Under the pieces are notes generated by a model. That model was not told the origin of the DNA. It did not search any database and saw only the letters and a list, made by a program, of their open reading frames with translations. DNA of 64,000 nucleotides from Mariniblastus sp964584615. GTDB lineage: Bacteria > Planctomycetota > Planctomycetia > Pirellulales > Pirellulaceae. This document shows positions 48,890 through 58,134 of the stretch, piece by piece. A program made the translations under genes and the position numbers. Position 1 is the stretch's first letter. Each line of letters begins with the position of its first letter. Where the stretch lies: positions 62,001 to 126,000 of the forward strand of contig CAZPBE010000002.1 in assembly GCA_964584615.1 (NCBI GenBank). The letters run 5' to 3'.

Positions 48890-50215
48890 CTATGTTTTCT
48901 TTTGTTCTTTCATCATCGTCAACTGCCTGTCATCGTTGTACCTTACGCGAACCGTTTCGATGTCACGTAGTCGCTTGAAGAAAGCGTCGAGAATGATTGG
49001 GTCAAATCGAGTCCCTCGTTCAGAAATCATGATTTCCAGGCACTTCTGAATAGGAAACTTTGGCTTGTAAGGTCGCTCGCTACACAACGCATCGTAAACA
49101 TCAGCTACGCAACAGATTCGGCCTTCGACTGGAATCTGATCACCTTTTAAACCATAGGGGTAACCGGTTCCGTCCCATTTCTCGTGATGGGTTCTGGCAA
49201 TGGTGGCGGCCAATTCAAGCATTGGCGAGTCGACACCATCCATGATGAATCCACCGACTTCTGCGTGTCGTTTAACGCGCTTGTTATCTGATTCGGCAAG
49301 CGGTTCCATAATTTCACACCCAAGACCGCAATGAAGTTTCATGACGTCGAACTCTTCAGTGTTCAGCCGACCGGGATTCAAAAGCACGGAATCCGGAATT
49401 CCAATTTTGCCCACATCGTGAAGCTGTGCTGCCAATTCGATTTGCTTACAGTACTCTAATCCAAAACCAAGTTCTTGAGCGATAATCGCACAGTACTTAC
49501 CAACGCGAATAACGTGTTCGCCGGTCTCGTTGTCGCGATATTCCGCAGCACGAGCAAGACAGTGGATGATTTGCTCTCGCGAACGCTCAATTTGTTTTGT
49601 TCGCTCTTTAACCTGTCGTTCAAGCTCTTCCGCGTAGTTTGCTAAATGGTCTTGGTGCCGTTTGACAGTCAGTGAATTCTGAACTCGAACAACAAGATCA
49701 CTTGGATCGACAGGCTTGCTCAAAAAGTCGGTGGCTCCCAAAGACAACGCATCGCGTTTAATTTGATTCTCTGAATTCGCACTGAGAATGATAAACGGAA
49801 TGTGACGAAGCGACTTATCTTTTTGGCGCTCACGCAGCAAATCCAAACCTGTGATGTGTGGCATCATGATGTCCAGCAACACAACGTCTGGCTGTTCCTC
49901 GTCAATGGTTTCCATTGCTTTTCGCGAGTCAGTCACCGTGATGAAATTCGTGTATCCACCAGATGCAAGAAACCTTTTGACAACCCGAATCACGAGTTCT
50001 TCGTCATCGACAATCATGACCTTACACTGCTTCACCGCATCGATTTCGGATCGGACATTCACCGTATCCACTTTTTCACGAGGCTGCCTTTTAGGCTGGC
50101 TTCCCAGGCCCGCTTGAGGCTCATCCGGATTCAGGCCCGCTGTGGATTCAAAAGAATTTGGTTGGCCAAGTGCAATCTGGCTATTTGAATCTACGTTTGA
50201 ATCCACGGTAATCAC
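48890..50215 (-). CDS. Response regulator with HD-GYP cyclic di-GMP phosphodiesterase domain
   Basis: The 441-residue protein has a polar N-terminal extension (1-62), a REC domain at 64-183 with phospho-acceptor D115 (VVLLDIMMPH), a linking helix (188-215) and an HD-GYP domain at 216-420. The catalytic signature is complete: HD at 266-267, HHE at 343-345 and DGTGYP at 348-353. It should therefore cleave cyclic di-GMP in response to phosphorylation. There is no membrane segment. It is convergent with the hybrid kinase, which is its most likely phosphodonor here. The start could be the GTG at 50215, or the GTG at 50206, which has AGGTGA at a better distance; both give the same domains. Confidence 0.95.
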   Translation of the reverse strand: MITVDSNVDSNSQIALGQPNSFESTAGLNPDEPQAGLGSQPKRQPREKVDTVNVRSEIDAVKQCKVMIVDDEELVIRVVKRFLASGGYTNFITVTDSRKAMETIDEEQPDVVLLDIMMPHITGLDLLRERQKDKSLRHIPFIILSANSENQIKRDALSLGATDFLSKPVDPSDLVVRVQNSLTVKRHQDHLANYAEELERQVKERTKQIERSREQIIHCLARAAEYRDNETGEHVIRVGKYCAIIAQELGFGLEYCKQIELAAQLHDVGKIGIPDSVLLNPGRLNTEEFDVMKLHCGLGCEIMEPLAESDNKRVKRHAEVGGFIMDGVDSPMLELAATIARTHHEKWDGTGYPYGLKGDQIPVEGRICCVADVYDALCSERPYKPKFPIQKCLEIMISERGTRFDPIILDAFFKRLRDIETVRVRYNDDRQLTMMKEQKKT

Positions 50216-50546
50216 CTGATCAACGGACGTTTATGCGGAGGAGGTTTGCGCGCTCGAGGCTTGATTGCGCATTGAAGCTATTCATAGTTTTATTCGAAGT
50301 TTTCGTACGAAGACTTTCGGCAAAACCTGAACATTACCTAGGGACACAGGGAAATCGTCGTTGGTTCCGGTTATGACGGTGGGAAAGCCTACCGCCAAAC
50401 ATTCGAAGGGTGTGATTGGTTGAAAATCGATTCAGCCTTTGAGAAGATTTGTCGTTTGAGGCGACCATGCCTGTTTCAACATTCACGGAGCGACTGAAAC
50501 GGCCACCTGTTGAGTAATCCATGATCTTGAACCGTTGGTTGCTGTG
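50216..50546. other. 331-bp intergenic stretch between transketolase and the HD-GYP gene
   Basis: Both neighbours are on the minus strand, so this should hold the promoter of the HD-GYP gene. Two hairpins are visible: CGGTGGG-AAAG-CCTACCG near 50378-50395, with one G-T pair on the plus strand, and a GTTTCA/TGAAAC pair near 50468-50498. A 62-codon minus-strand frame (50334-50522) is Arg/Asn/Ser-rich and unconvincing as a gene. I see no recognised RNA family. Confidence 0.35.
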
Positions 50547-52601
50547 CTAAGCAACTACGGACTTTACTTTCGACACAACATTGGCGGGAGTAATTCCGAA
50601 TTGTTCGTAAAGTTCTTCGAACGGCGCCGAACCACCGAATCCCGACATGCCAACAAACTGCCCTGCCCCGCCAAGATATTTGTCCCAGCCCATCTCAATC
50701 CCTGCTTCGACGGCGACACGGTTGGTGACTTCGGGAGGCAAGACGGATTCTCGGTATTCAACACCTTGCTCGTCGAACAACTCGAAGCATGGCATGCTGA
50801 CAACGCGAGTTTTGACACCGGACTTGTTTAATTCTTCTGCCGCTTCGATGCAAATTTGAACTTCGCTTCCCGATCCCATAACGATTGCGTCAGGTGTTCC
50901 CTCGCAATCCAACAACACATAGCCACCTTTTTCGGCGTTGCTGGCGCAAGCGAACGTCGATCGATCAAGCGTCGGCAAATTTTGCCGAGACAACACCATC
51001 ACCGTTGGACGTTTTAAATCGTTAATCGCCGCTTTATACATGGCCGAAACTTCGTTCGCATCTCCTGGACGCATGACCAAAACGTTTGGAATGGCACGAC
51101 AAGCCGCCAAATGCTCCACCGGCTGGTGCGTCGGACCGTCTTCGCCCAGCCCGATCGAATCATGCGTCATGATGTAGAACACTGGCTGATGCATAATGCT
51201 ACTCAGCCGAAGAGACGGACGGAGATAGTCCGTAAACACAAAGAACGTTGCACAATATGCACGCAGTCCGCACAACGACATTCCGTTGCTCGCGGCAGCC
51301 ATCACATGTTCGCGAATTCCAAAGTGAAAGTTCTTTCCCGCATAGTCATTTGCGCTGAAGTGCCCGGCATCCGGATCGTTGTTAATCGATTTGTTTGACC
51401 CCGCCAGATCAGCCGATCCACCAATCAACCACGGAATTGAACTTGCTACCGCGTTAAGAACCTTTCCGCTCGATGCGCGAGACGCCATTCCTTTTTCGTC
51501 GGCATCAAATTTCGGAAGCGACAATTCCCAACCCTTCGGCAGTTGGCCAGCCATCATCGTCTCAAGCTCTTTCGCTTCGTCCGAAAACTTTGATTTGTAT
51601 TCGTCATAGCCAGTCTTCCATTTTACGTACGCGTCGTTACCACGTTTACCAAGATTGTTTTTAAAGTGTTCAATCACTTCGCCAGGCACGAGGAACTTCT
51701 CTTCTGTTGGCCAGCCGTAGTTGGCTTTCGCGAGTTTAATCTCTTCTTCGCCCAGCGGTGAACCATGAGCACTCGAAGTATCCTGCTTGTTCGGAGCTCC
51801 AAAACCAATAATGCTTTTCACAACAATCAGCGTCGGCTTTTCGGTGTTCGATTTGAAGCTTTCATAGGCCGCCGCCAACGAGGCCAGATCGTTGGCGTCT
51901 TCGACCACGGAAACGGCCCAGCCAAGACTTTCAAATCGACCAGCGACGTCTTCGCTGAACGCAAGTTCGGTTCGACCTTCGATGGTTATTTCGTTGTCGT
52001 CGTAGATCCAACACAAATTCGAAAGCTTAAGGTGACCGGCCAGCGAAGCGGCTTCGCAACCGATTCCTTCCATGACGTCGCCATCACTGCAGACGGCATA
52101 CGTGTCGAATCCGAAAAGTTCAAAACCTGGTCGATCGTAAGTCGCCGAAAGATACTTCGCGGCGATCGCCATACCAACACTGTTCCCCAACCCCTGACCG
52201 AGCGGCCCGGTGGTTGTTTCAATTCCTGCTGCATATCCAAACTCGGGATGCCCCGCACATGGGCTGCCGGTTTGGCGGAAATTCCGGATGTCGTCAAGCG
52301 AAACAGCAAGTCCTTTGGTCGGTTTCCCTTTGTCGTCCGTTTTCGAAATCTGGCTCAAGTGAATCATCGAATACAACAGCATTGAAGCATGACCACACGA
52401 AAGCACAAACCGGTCACGCGCCATCCAATTTGGGTTTGCCGGATCGTAATTCAAAAAGTCATTCCACAGCGAATAGGTCAGCGGAGCTAACGCCATTGGA
52501 GTTCCGGGATGCCCACTATTGGCGGCTTGGACGGCATCCATGGAGAGCGTTCGAATCGTATTGATGGCAAGCTGATTAACATCTAGTGCGGAAGTTGACA
52601 T
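50547..52601 (-). CDS. tkt: Transketolase
   Basis: This 684-residue cytoplasmic enzyme moves two-carbon ketol units between sugar phosphates in the pentose phosphate pathway, using thiamine diphosphate and Mg2+. The sequence is a full-length transketolase: SGHPGTPM at 29-36, CGHASMLLY at 69-77, TGPLGQG at 131-137, the thiamine diphosphate motif beginning CSDGDVMEG at 171-179 and ending at the DDN near 201-203, and EDGPTHQPVEHLA in the pyrimidine-binding domain, carrying the catalytic Glu/His region. The C-terminal domain follows (FELFDEQGVEYRESVLP). The start has AGGAAC about 9 nt upstream. The gene stands apart from the signalling genes by 331 bp and is divergent from the prenyltransferase-like gene. 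Confidence 0.96.
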   Translation of the reverse strand: MSTSALDVNQLAINTIRTLSMDAVQAANSGHPGTPMALAPLTYSLWNDFLNYDPANPNWMARDRFVLSCGHASMLLYSMIHLSQISKTDDKGKPTKGLAVSLDDIRNFRQTGSPCAGHPEFGYAAGIETTTGPLGQGLGNSVGMAIAAKYLSATYDRPGFELFGFDTYAVCSDGDVMEGIGCEAASLAGHLKLSNLCWIYDDNEITIEGRTELAFSEDVAGRFESLGWAVSVVEDANDLASLAAAYESFKSNTEKPTLIVVKSIIGFGAPNKQDTSSAHGSPLGEEEIKLAKANYGWPTEEKFLVPGEVIEHFKNNLGKRGNDAYVKWKTGYDEYKSKFSDEAKELETMMAGQLPKGWELSLPKFDADEKGMASRASSGKVLNAVASSIPWLIGGSADLAGSNKSINNDPDAGHFSANDYAGKNFHFGIREHVMAAASNGMSLCGLRAYCATFFVFTDYLRPSLRLSSIMHQPVFYIMTHDSIGLGEDGPTHQPVEHLAACRAIPNVLVMRPGDANEVSAMYKAAINDLKRPTVMVLSRQNLPTLDRSTFACASNAEKGGYVLLDCEGTPDAIVMGSGSEVQICIEAAEELNKSGVKTRVVSMPCFELFDEQGVEYRESVLPPEVTNRVAVEAGIEMGWDKYLGGAGQFVGMSGFGGSAPFEELYEQFGITPANVVSKVKSVVA

Positions 52602-52891
52602 CGAATTTTGGTTCCTATTGGCAAACGACTTTTTATGTTGTCGTGAATTTTGTTTTTTGTCGGGAGCAACAACCTGCTGCCCCGAAGTGACATGTTTCGC
52701 CAGCGATTATCGACTTATTGCACCCACGGTCAATTCGGGTAAGGCAAATCGGTAAAAATTGTTTGGAACTTACTCTCGAAAGCAGACGTTTAACAAGTTG
52801 AATCCGGCAAAACTCACCGTGCCGTGTTGTCTTTAGCGCGTTATACTTAACAAGACGTTTGCTTTAGCTGGCTCTGACTGGAGAAATATCA

Positions 52892-54019
52892 ATGAAATCA
52901 ATTCAAACTCGTCAACCGTTGAACGAACTTTCAAACGACAACGGCTTAACGCGACGTCGGCTTTTGGCTAACGCGGGCGTGGGAGCTTCTGCGGCTGCGA
53001 TTGGTTCACTTGGCCTTTTTCCATCGGCGGCAATTGCGCGAGACCGCAAAAATTCACCCGACGAAAAGTCTCCAGCCGAATTGATCACGCCGAAAACCAA
53101 GGCTGCCATCGATCGCGGCTTAAACTACCTCCTTCGATCTCAAGTCAAATCCGGACGCAAGCAAGGTGCGTATGCTAACGGTGGACCGTCTGCCGGTGTT
53201 GCGACTGCGTCGCTTGGTGGCCTGGCAATGATGTGCGGCGGTCATGCGCCTGGTTTCGGCAAATTCGGAAAGGCAATCGACAACAGCGTCGAATTCGTCA
53301 TGAACAACGTTCGTGAAACTGGCTATATCGCGCTTCGCGAGCAGTCGAACGAAAACATGTATGGCCATGGGTTCAGCATGCTGTTTCTATCGCAAGTGTT
53401 TGGGATGACACGGAAAGCCAAACTGGAAGAAAAATTAAAGAAGGTTGTCGCACTAACATGCAAATGCCAAAACGACGAAGGAGGCTGGCGCTACCAACCG
53501 AGAAAACAAGACGCCGATCTTTCTGTTACGGTTTGCCAGATCATGGGACTTCGTGGCGCAAGAGACTCAGGCTTTGATGTGCCAGATGACGTTCGAAAAA
53601 AGTGTATCGACTATGTCAAGAAAAGCCAAAACGGCGATGGAAGCTTTCGCTACACGATGCAAGGCGGACATTCAACCTTCGCAATGACGGCCGCAGGAGT
53701 GACTTCGTTGTACAGCGCCGGCATCTATGAAGGCGAACAAATCGAGAAAGGGCTGAAGCAATTGATGAAGTCCAAACCAGGTGGCGCTCAGCGTGGCGGG
53801 TATTATTTCTACGCAAACTATTATGCCGTCCAAGCCATGTGGCATGCCGGTGGAAAATACTGGAACACATGGTATCCTGCCATTCGTGATCAACTGATTA
53901 AAGATCAAGCCGACGATGGTTCATGGCGATCAAGTGAAGCCGGTCCTGCGTTCGGCGCAGCGATGGCTTGTATCATTCTCCAAATGCCGCTCAACTACGT
54001 CCCCGTGTTCTCGCCGTAG
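52892..54019 (+). CDS. Tat-exported prenyltransferase/squalene-oxidase-repeat protein
   Basis: The 375-residue protein begins with a twin-arginine leader (LTRRRLLANAGVGASAAA, 19-36) that ends near AIARD. The mature part is an alpha/alpha toroid of the prenyltransferase/squalene cyclase repeat type: NDEGGWRYQP, NGDGSFRYTMQGG and QADDGSWRSS are repeat cores with the usual Gly-Trp/Phe pattern. The catalytic DxDD motif of squalene cyclases is not visible, so enzyme activity should not be assumed; in planctomycetes such proteins are common and mostly uncharacterised. GGAGAA lies 7 nt before the ATG, supporting this start. The acyltransferase-like gene follows after 71 bp and may be co-transcribed. 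Confidence 0.88.
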   Translation: MKSIQTRQPLNELSNDNGLTRRRLLANAGVGASAAAIGSLGLFPSAAIARDRKNSPDEKSPAELITPKTKAAIDRGLNYLLRSQVKSGRKQGAYANGGPSAGVATASLGGLAMMCGGHAPGFGKFGKAIDNSVEFVMNNVRETGYIALREQSNENMYGHGFSMLFLSQVFGMTRKAKLEEKLKKVVALTCKCQNDEGGWRYQPRKQDADLSVTVCQIMGLRGARDSGFDVPDDVRKKCIDYVKKSQNGDGSFRYTMQGGHSTFAMTAAGVTSLYSAGIYEGEQIEKGLKQLMKSKPGGAQRGGYYFYANYYAVQAMWHAGGKYWNTWYPAIRDQLIKDQADDGSWRSSEAGPAFGAAMACIILQMPLNYVPVFSP

Positions 54020-54090
54020 TTCGCTTTGTGCATCCGGCGCGGTCGCTTTGAATCTACAACCGTTCACGCGCCTCTACTAACGAAATCCAG

Positions 54091-55224
54091 ATGCAAGTCG
54101 TCGTCGTCGAAACAAAATCACAGTGGCAAAAGTTTTTTGCCCTTCGCCGAGAAGTTTATCGCGACGACCCAGCCGCCGTATTTCCATTAAACAAAATGGA
54201 CCGGCAAATGCTGGACCCAAAACGCCATCCGTTCTACCGACACGCGACTCGAGAAGCTTTTATTTGCTCCGACGCAACAGGAAAGGTGGTCGGTCGCATT
54301 GCTGCGATCAAAGACACGATGCACAACGAGCACCACGACGATCAAGTCGGTTTCATGGGCTTCTTTGAAGTTATTGATCACGGGGATGCTGAGAAAATTA
54401 CGGGGCTATTGGTCGAGGCTGCCGAGCAATGGCTTAAAGAAAATGGTTGCGACCGGATTCGCGGCCCGATGAATCCGTCGATGAAAGCTGAGTTCGGCGT
54501 GGTCGTCGAAGGCAATCAATACTCTCCATCGGTCATGCTGGCTCATACACCCAAAAATTACGCGGCGCTGCTTGCCAGCGCAGGATTTTCGGTTGTGCAG
54601 AAGTTTAATGCTTACCGGTTGTTCATGGACAAATTCGACACGTCCAAATGGGATAACCTAATTGCGTTTTGCGACAAGACCGCGAAACGATTTCCCGATT
54701 TGGAATTCAGAACCGTTAACCCGGAGACTTTTGCGCAGACGTTTCGGGACATCAACAACTTGGGCAATGAAGTCCGCAGTGAAGGCTGGGGCTTTGTACC
54801 TCTGACCGATGAAGAACTGGACTTCATGATCAACAACCTTCGTCGCGTGATCCGGTTCGATACGATCCACGTGGCGTATATCAAAGACGAACTGGTTGGT
54901 TACATCGTCAACATTCCGGACGTGAACTGGGCTTTGAAAAAATCGATCGGCAAATGGGACTGGATCCGATTGCCGCAATTGCTGTATTGGCTCAAACGGA
55001 CGCCGCGAACACGTGTCATTGCGCTGGGCGTAAAAGAAAAGTACCGTAAACGTGGAGTCTCAATGACGTTGATTCGAAGACTGATTGACGTCAGCACTGA
55101 CTATAACGAGTGGGAATTTTCGTGGGTGCAGCACGACAACATCAAATCGATTCGCGCGATCGCGCGTACGACAGACTTGGAATTGTTCCGCACATTTGAA
55201 GTCTACGAGAAAGCGATCTTGTAA
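54091..55224 (+). CDS. GNAT-like N-acyltransferase (YghO-type protein)
   Basis: This 377-residue protein looks like a tandem GNAT-fold protein of the YghO type. The N-terminal half has FFALRREVYRDDPAAVFPL (15-33), GKVVGRIAAIKDTMHNE and a conserved middle stretch IRGPMNPSMKAEFG followed by GNQYSPSVMLAHTP, a signature I associate with this family. The C-terminal half has ALGVKEKYRKRGVSMTLI, which resembles the acetyl-CoA pyrophosphate-binding loop of GNAT enzymes (the Q/RxxGxG/A-type position), and ends DLELFRTFEVYEKAI. The substrate is unknown. No signal or membrane segment is present. It probably shares a transcript with the gene upstream. Confidence 0.8.
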   Translation: MQVVVVETKSQWQKFFALRREVYRDDPAAVFPLNKMDRQMLDPKRHPFYRHATREAFICSDATGKVVGRIAAIKDTMHNEHHDDQVGFMGFFEVIDHGDAEKITGLLVEAAEQWLKENGCDRIRGPMNPSMKAEFGVVVEGNQYSPSVMLAHTPKNYAALLASAGFSVVQKFNAYRLFMDKFDTSKWDNLIAFCDKTAKRFPDLEFRTVNPETFAQTFRDINNLGNEVRSEGWGFVPLTDEELDFMINNLRRVIRFDTIHVAYIKDELVGYIVNIPDVNWALKKSIGKWDWIRLPQLLYWLKRTPRTRVIALGVKEKYRKRGVSMTLIRRLIDVSTDYNEWEFSWVQHDNIKSIRAIARTTDLELFRTFEVYEKAIL

Positions 55225-55418
55225 CGGCGCGTTCATCGCTCCTCCGAAGCGCACACAGCGAGCATCTTATTCGACGAACTTGGTAATCCGTTAATTTCGG
55301 AAAATTTCGCAAGAGGCAATCCTTTCACGCATTTTTCGCAAAGAAAATCTCAAACTAAATTGCCAATGCCAATACCGAAGCGATACTTTTGCAGGTAACT
55401 CTAAACAAGACCGCGGCG

Positions 55419-55580
55419 ATGAAAAAGAATTCACTAGTCAATCAGTTTGGATATTTGTTTTGGACGTTAGTCGGTTGCATCGCTCTTTTTTGGGCCTTAA
55501 CACCGACGGTCGAAGTTGTTGACCCCATTGATGATGGCCCAGCACCGTCGAACACCTCGGCAGCTGAATTGCAGCGTTAG
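55419..55580 (+). CDS. Small single-pass membrane protein, unknown
   Basis: An ATG at 55419 gives 53 residues: MKKNSLVNQ, then one hydrophobic helix (FGYLFWTLVGCIALFWAL), then an acidic, proline-rich tail. A strong intrinsic terminator starts 36 bp after its stop, which supports transcription from the plus strand. I do not recognise a family. It could alternatively be chance coding in the spacer behind the acyltransferase gene. Confidence 0.5.
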   Translation: MKKNSLVNQFGYLFWTLVGCIALFWALTPTVEVVDPIDDGPAPSNTSAAELQR

Positions 55581-55615
55581 ATTTGCAAGTAATGTACGTC
55601 CCTGAGCGCGAAAAA

Positions 55616-55642
55616 AAAACGAGCGATCAATTCGCTCGTTTT
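55616..55642. terminator. Bidirectional intrinsic terminator
   Basis: AAAACGAGCGA at 55616-55626 pairs perfectly (11 bp) with TCGCTCGTTTT at 55632-55642 around the loop TCAAT. A run of A precedes it and TTGCTTTT follows, so it can work in both directions between the small membrane protein gene (+) and the RGG-protein gene (-). Confidence 0.88.
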
Positions 55643-55688
55643 GCTTTTGGATTCGAACGTCAGAAAAACATTCTGTCGTCGCGACTTG

Positions 55689-57704
55689 TTACCGCCGGTC
55701 TCCTCCGCCACCGCGACCTCGGCCACCTCTTGATCGACCGCCACTCGAATTTCCGCCACCGCTGCCGCCTTCGGATCGGCCACCATCGGAACGTCCGCGA
55801 CCTCGACCGCCGCCTCCTGATCTGGAGCGACCTCCACCACCAGAACGCCCGCCGCCAGAACGACCACCACCAGAACGACCACCACCTGAGCGGCCGCCGC
55901 CTCCACGACTTGCGTGAGCCTTGGTGTTCGATTCGATCATAGCTCCGATTGCTTCTTGCCATGTCGGAACGGCAGGTGGCTTTTCACCTGATGTTCCATC
56001 ATCGCGATCGTTTCGATCACGTCGGCCTCTTCCACGGCCGCGCCCGCCGCGAGAACGTGGGGGACGACCCGATTTTTCGGATGAGTCGCCGTCTTCGCCA
56101 TCGCGACTTACGCGGACTTCTTCCGATTCGGAACCGTCTCGATCGTTTCTGTTTCTGTTACCGCGTCCCCTTCGGCCTCTTGACCGACCGGACCGTGCTG
56201 GTGCTTCATCCTGATTTTCATTCGCCCATTCGTTTCCATTGTCGCCATCGGAATCGGCTTGAGATGAATCCGAGCCGACTTCGTCACGATTGCGATTCGC
56301 TGAATCGTCGCGTCCGCGTCCTCTGCCACGACCGCCCCGATTTCTTCCAACGCGTGATCGTCCTCTACCGCGACCACGACCACCCCCTCCGCCACGACCA
56401 AGATTTCCGTCCTCGTCGCCCGTTTCACTTCGCGGATCGATGTCTCGTGGATCAACGAACTCCTCCTCTTCGAAGCCGCGAGGATCGATGTCGCGTGGAT
56501 CAACATCGGCGATCCCGCTTCCAAATTCGTCATCAATTCCCGCGCCAAAACCGGCTGAATCTTTCTTGGAGACAACATCAGCGTCAGCATTCTCTCGTCC
56601 ACGTCCGCGACCACGACCACCACGCCCGCGTCCACCACGACTTCGACCTCTTCGCGGACGCCGCTCAGAATCGTCTTCATTTGAACGCGCCGCTGGTGCG
56701 TCAACTTCATCGGTCGACGATTCAACAACATCATTGACCGATTCAGAGTTCGCTTTATCTTGCCCTCTTCCTCGGGGACGGCGGCGACGGCGACCGTGCG
56801 CTGCTGCGGCATCGTCATCGATTGGCGAGGTATCTAACTCTTCGATTTCAAATTCGAAATATTCAACATCCGAATCGGCTTCAACTCCTGAGTCAACGGA
56901 AGCGTCGTTAGTCGATTCGACGACATTCGCTGTTTTCTCATCGGCATCATCACGCCCACGGCCTCTACCGCGACCTCTACCGCGACTTCTACCTCGTGAC
57001 CCTCGATCGTCACGACTCTTGCGGCCACCATCGTCAGATTTTGCTTGCGGAATTTCGGCTTCTTCAACCGCGTCGGCCACAGCATTTGATTCATCGTTAA
57101 TAGGCGATGCACCGCCAGCGTTGAAAATCTCTGTCAACATTGCAGCTTGATCATCGATCGGCGCGCCGTCGATTTTTTGCAACGCTTCTTGCGGATCCAA
57201 TCCACTGGCCGCAGCCGGCTTGTCGGTTGCAGCAGATTTCTTTTCCTGAACAGGCTTGCTCTTCTCTGCAGCAGGCTTGCGTCGCGATTTCGGTTTTGGT
57301 TTCTCCTTGGCGGGCGGTGCCGATTTTTGGGCAGCAGGATTTGCAGAAACAGACACACTCTCACTTTCCGGAGCGGTCGTGGTTTTACCTTTGGAACCTG
57401 CGATTCCAAGAAAGCCAGCCAAGAAGTCCCAATGTCCGCCACTCTTTTTTGTGGGTTCTTTCTGGGCCGACTCGACTGCTGGGTTCTCAGCGACGACTTC
57501 TTCAGCGCCGCTCGACTGGGAACCCTTCGAATCAGGTTCGATTGGTGCGGAAGCCGAAACGGGCTCAGCCTCTTTGGTTGAATCACTTACGGCTTCTTCT
57601 GAGGAAGTCTCTTCTACTTCGTCATTCTCCAACTCGTCGTCGTCCAGTGGCTCAACTTTGCGAGAGGAGTTCCCACTAAAATAATCAAAAATATCGTCCG
57701 TCAC
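55689..57704 (-). CDS. Disordered RGG/RG-rich protein with alternating acidic and basic blocks
   Basis: The 671-residue chain is almost all low complexity. Residues 1-90 are acidic; HWDFLAGFLG (91-100) is an isolated hydrophobic motif; 120-165 are Lys/Pro/Ala-rich. Then RG-rich blocks (about 227-251, 304-314, 349-370, 437-466, 504-563) alternate with acidic blocks. VDPRDIDPR occurs twice (401-425). VPTWQEAIGAMIESNT (579-594) is the only other ordered-looking motif. The last 75 residues are tandem RSGGG repeats and RGG. RGG tracts usually bind RNA, so a nucleic-acid role is likely but unproved; I know of no named family. The start is GTG at 57704, with GGAG 7 nt upstream. The frame is long with no breaks, and long open frames on the other strand here follow from the repetitive Arg/Gly codons. 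Confidence 0.8.
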   Translation of the reverse strand: MTDDIFDYFSGNSSRKVEPLDDDELENDEVEETSSEEAVSDSTKEAEPVSASAPIEPDSKGSQSSGAEEVVAENPAVESAQKEPTKKSGGHWDFLAGFLGIAGSKGKTTTAPESESVSVSANPAAQKSAPPAKEKPKPKSRRKPAAEKSKPVQEKKSAATDKPAAASGLDPQEALQKIDGAPIDDQAAMLTEIFNAGGASPINDESNAVADAVEEAEIPQAKSDDGGRKSRDDRGSRGRSRGRGRGRGRGRDDADEKTANVVESTNDASVDSGVEADSDVEYFEFEIEELDTSPIDDDAAAAHGRRRRRPRGRGQDKANSESVNDVVESSTDEVDAPAARSNEDDSERRPRRGRSRGGRGRGGRGRGRGRENADADVVSKKDSAGFGAGIDDEFGSGIADVDPRDIDPRGFEEEEFVDPRDIDPRSETGDEDGNLGRGGGGGRGRGRGRSRVGRNRGGRGRGRGRDDSANRNRDEVGSDSSQADSDGDNGNEWANENQDEAPARSGRSRGRRGRGNRNRNDRDGSESEEVRVSRDGEDGDSSEKSGRPPRSRGGRGRGRGRRDRNDRDDGTSGEKPPAVPTWQEAIGAMIESNTKAHASRGGGGRSGGGRSGGGRSGGGRSGGGGRSRSGGGGRGRGRSDGGRSEGGSGGGNSSGGRSRGGRGRGGGGDRR

Positions 57705-58134
57705 TTCGGATCTCCGTGTCAGCCTGGCTGACGTGAGTTTGTGATTTGAGGCCTGTTGCTGTCCTGCGCGCTTTTCAACTTGCGCTGCGAAGGAAAATAC
57801 TTGTCATCAAGGAACAGGGATTTGTTGTTGGCCAATCGGAAAGCATTGTCCCGTAGCCAAATGCAAAGTCCACTTTGCGCCGCCTATCATATCGCAATTG
57901 GCGGCTTCGACGAAGGGCCAATCGGCCACCAGAACCCACATTGTGGTCCGTCGGCCATGATTTTCAGGCATGATTTCCCGTATTGCCGTTCTCACTCCGA
58001 ACGAACGTTACAACCAGCGTCGGATATCGCACGAAATCGCAATGCGTTTGTTTTCATCCAGTCCAGCCCCAAGTAGGCTTATAACGTTCAATTCATTGTG
58101 AATTGCTTTCCTTGACGCACACCTGGAGCTTGCT
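57705..58134. promoter_or_regulatory. Divergent intergenic region, 430 bp
   Basis: This region lies between the starts of the RGG-protein gene (-) and the BNR/sortilin-type gene (+) and should hold both promoters. A short dyad CCACATTGTGG near 57936-57948 is the only clear symmetry. Short open frames on both strands (up to about 106 codons) have no supporting start site or recognisable sequence. Confidence 0.4.

Noticed and set aside
50334..50522. 62-codon minus-strand frame in the gap before the HD-GYP gene
   Set aside because: It has low-complexity Arg/Asn/Ser composition, no ribosome site and no recognisable family; it overlaps hairpins and is better read as noncoding.
55949..57150. Plus-strand frames of 262 and 286 codons opposite the RGG protein
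   Set aside because: They are Arg/Pro/Ser or His/Arg-rich translations of the antisense of Gly-Arg and Asp-Glu codons; the minus-strand frame spans the whole region and has a good GTG start with GGAG.
57807..57995. 62-codon minus-strand frame and 106-codon plus-strand frame in the 430-bp divergent gap
   Set aside because: Neither has a start site or recognisable sequence, and both lie where promoters of the flanking genes should be.
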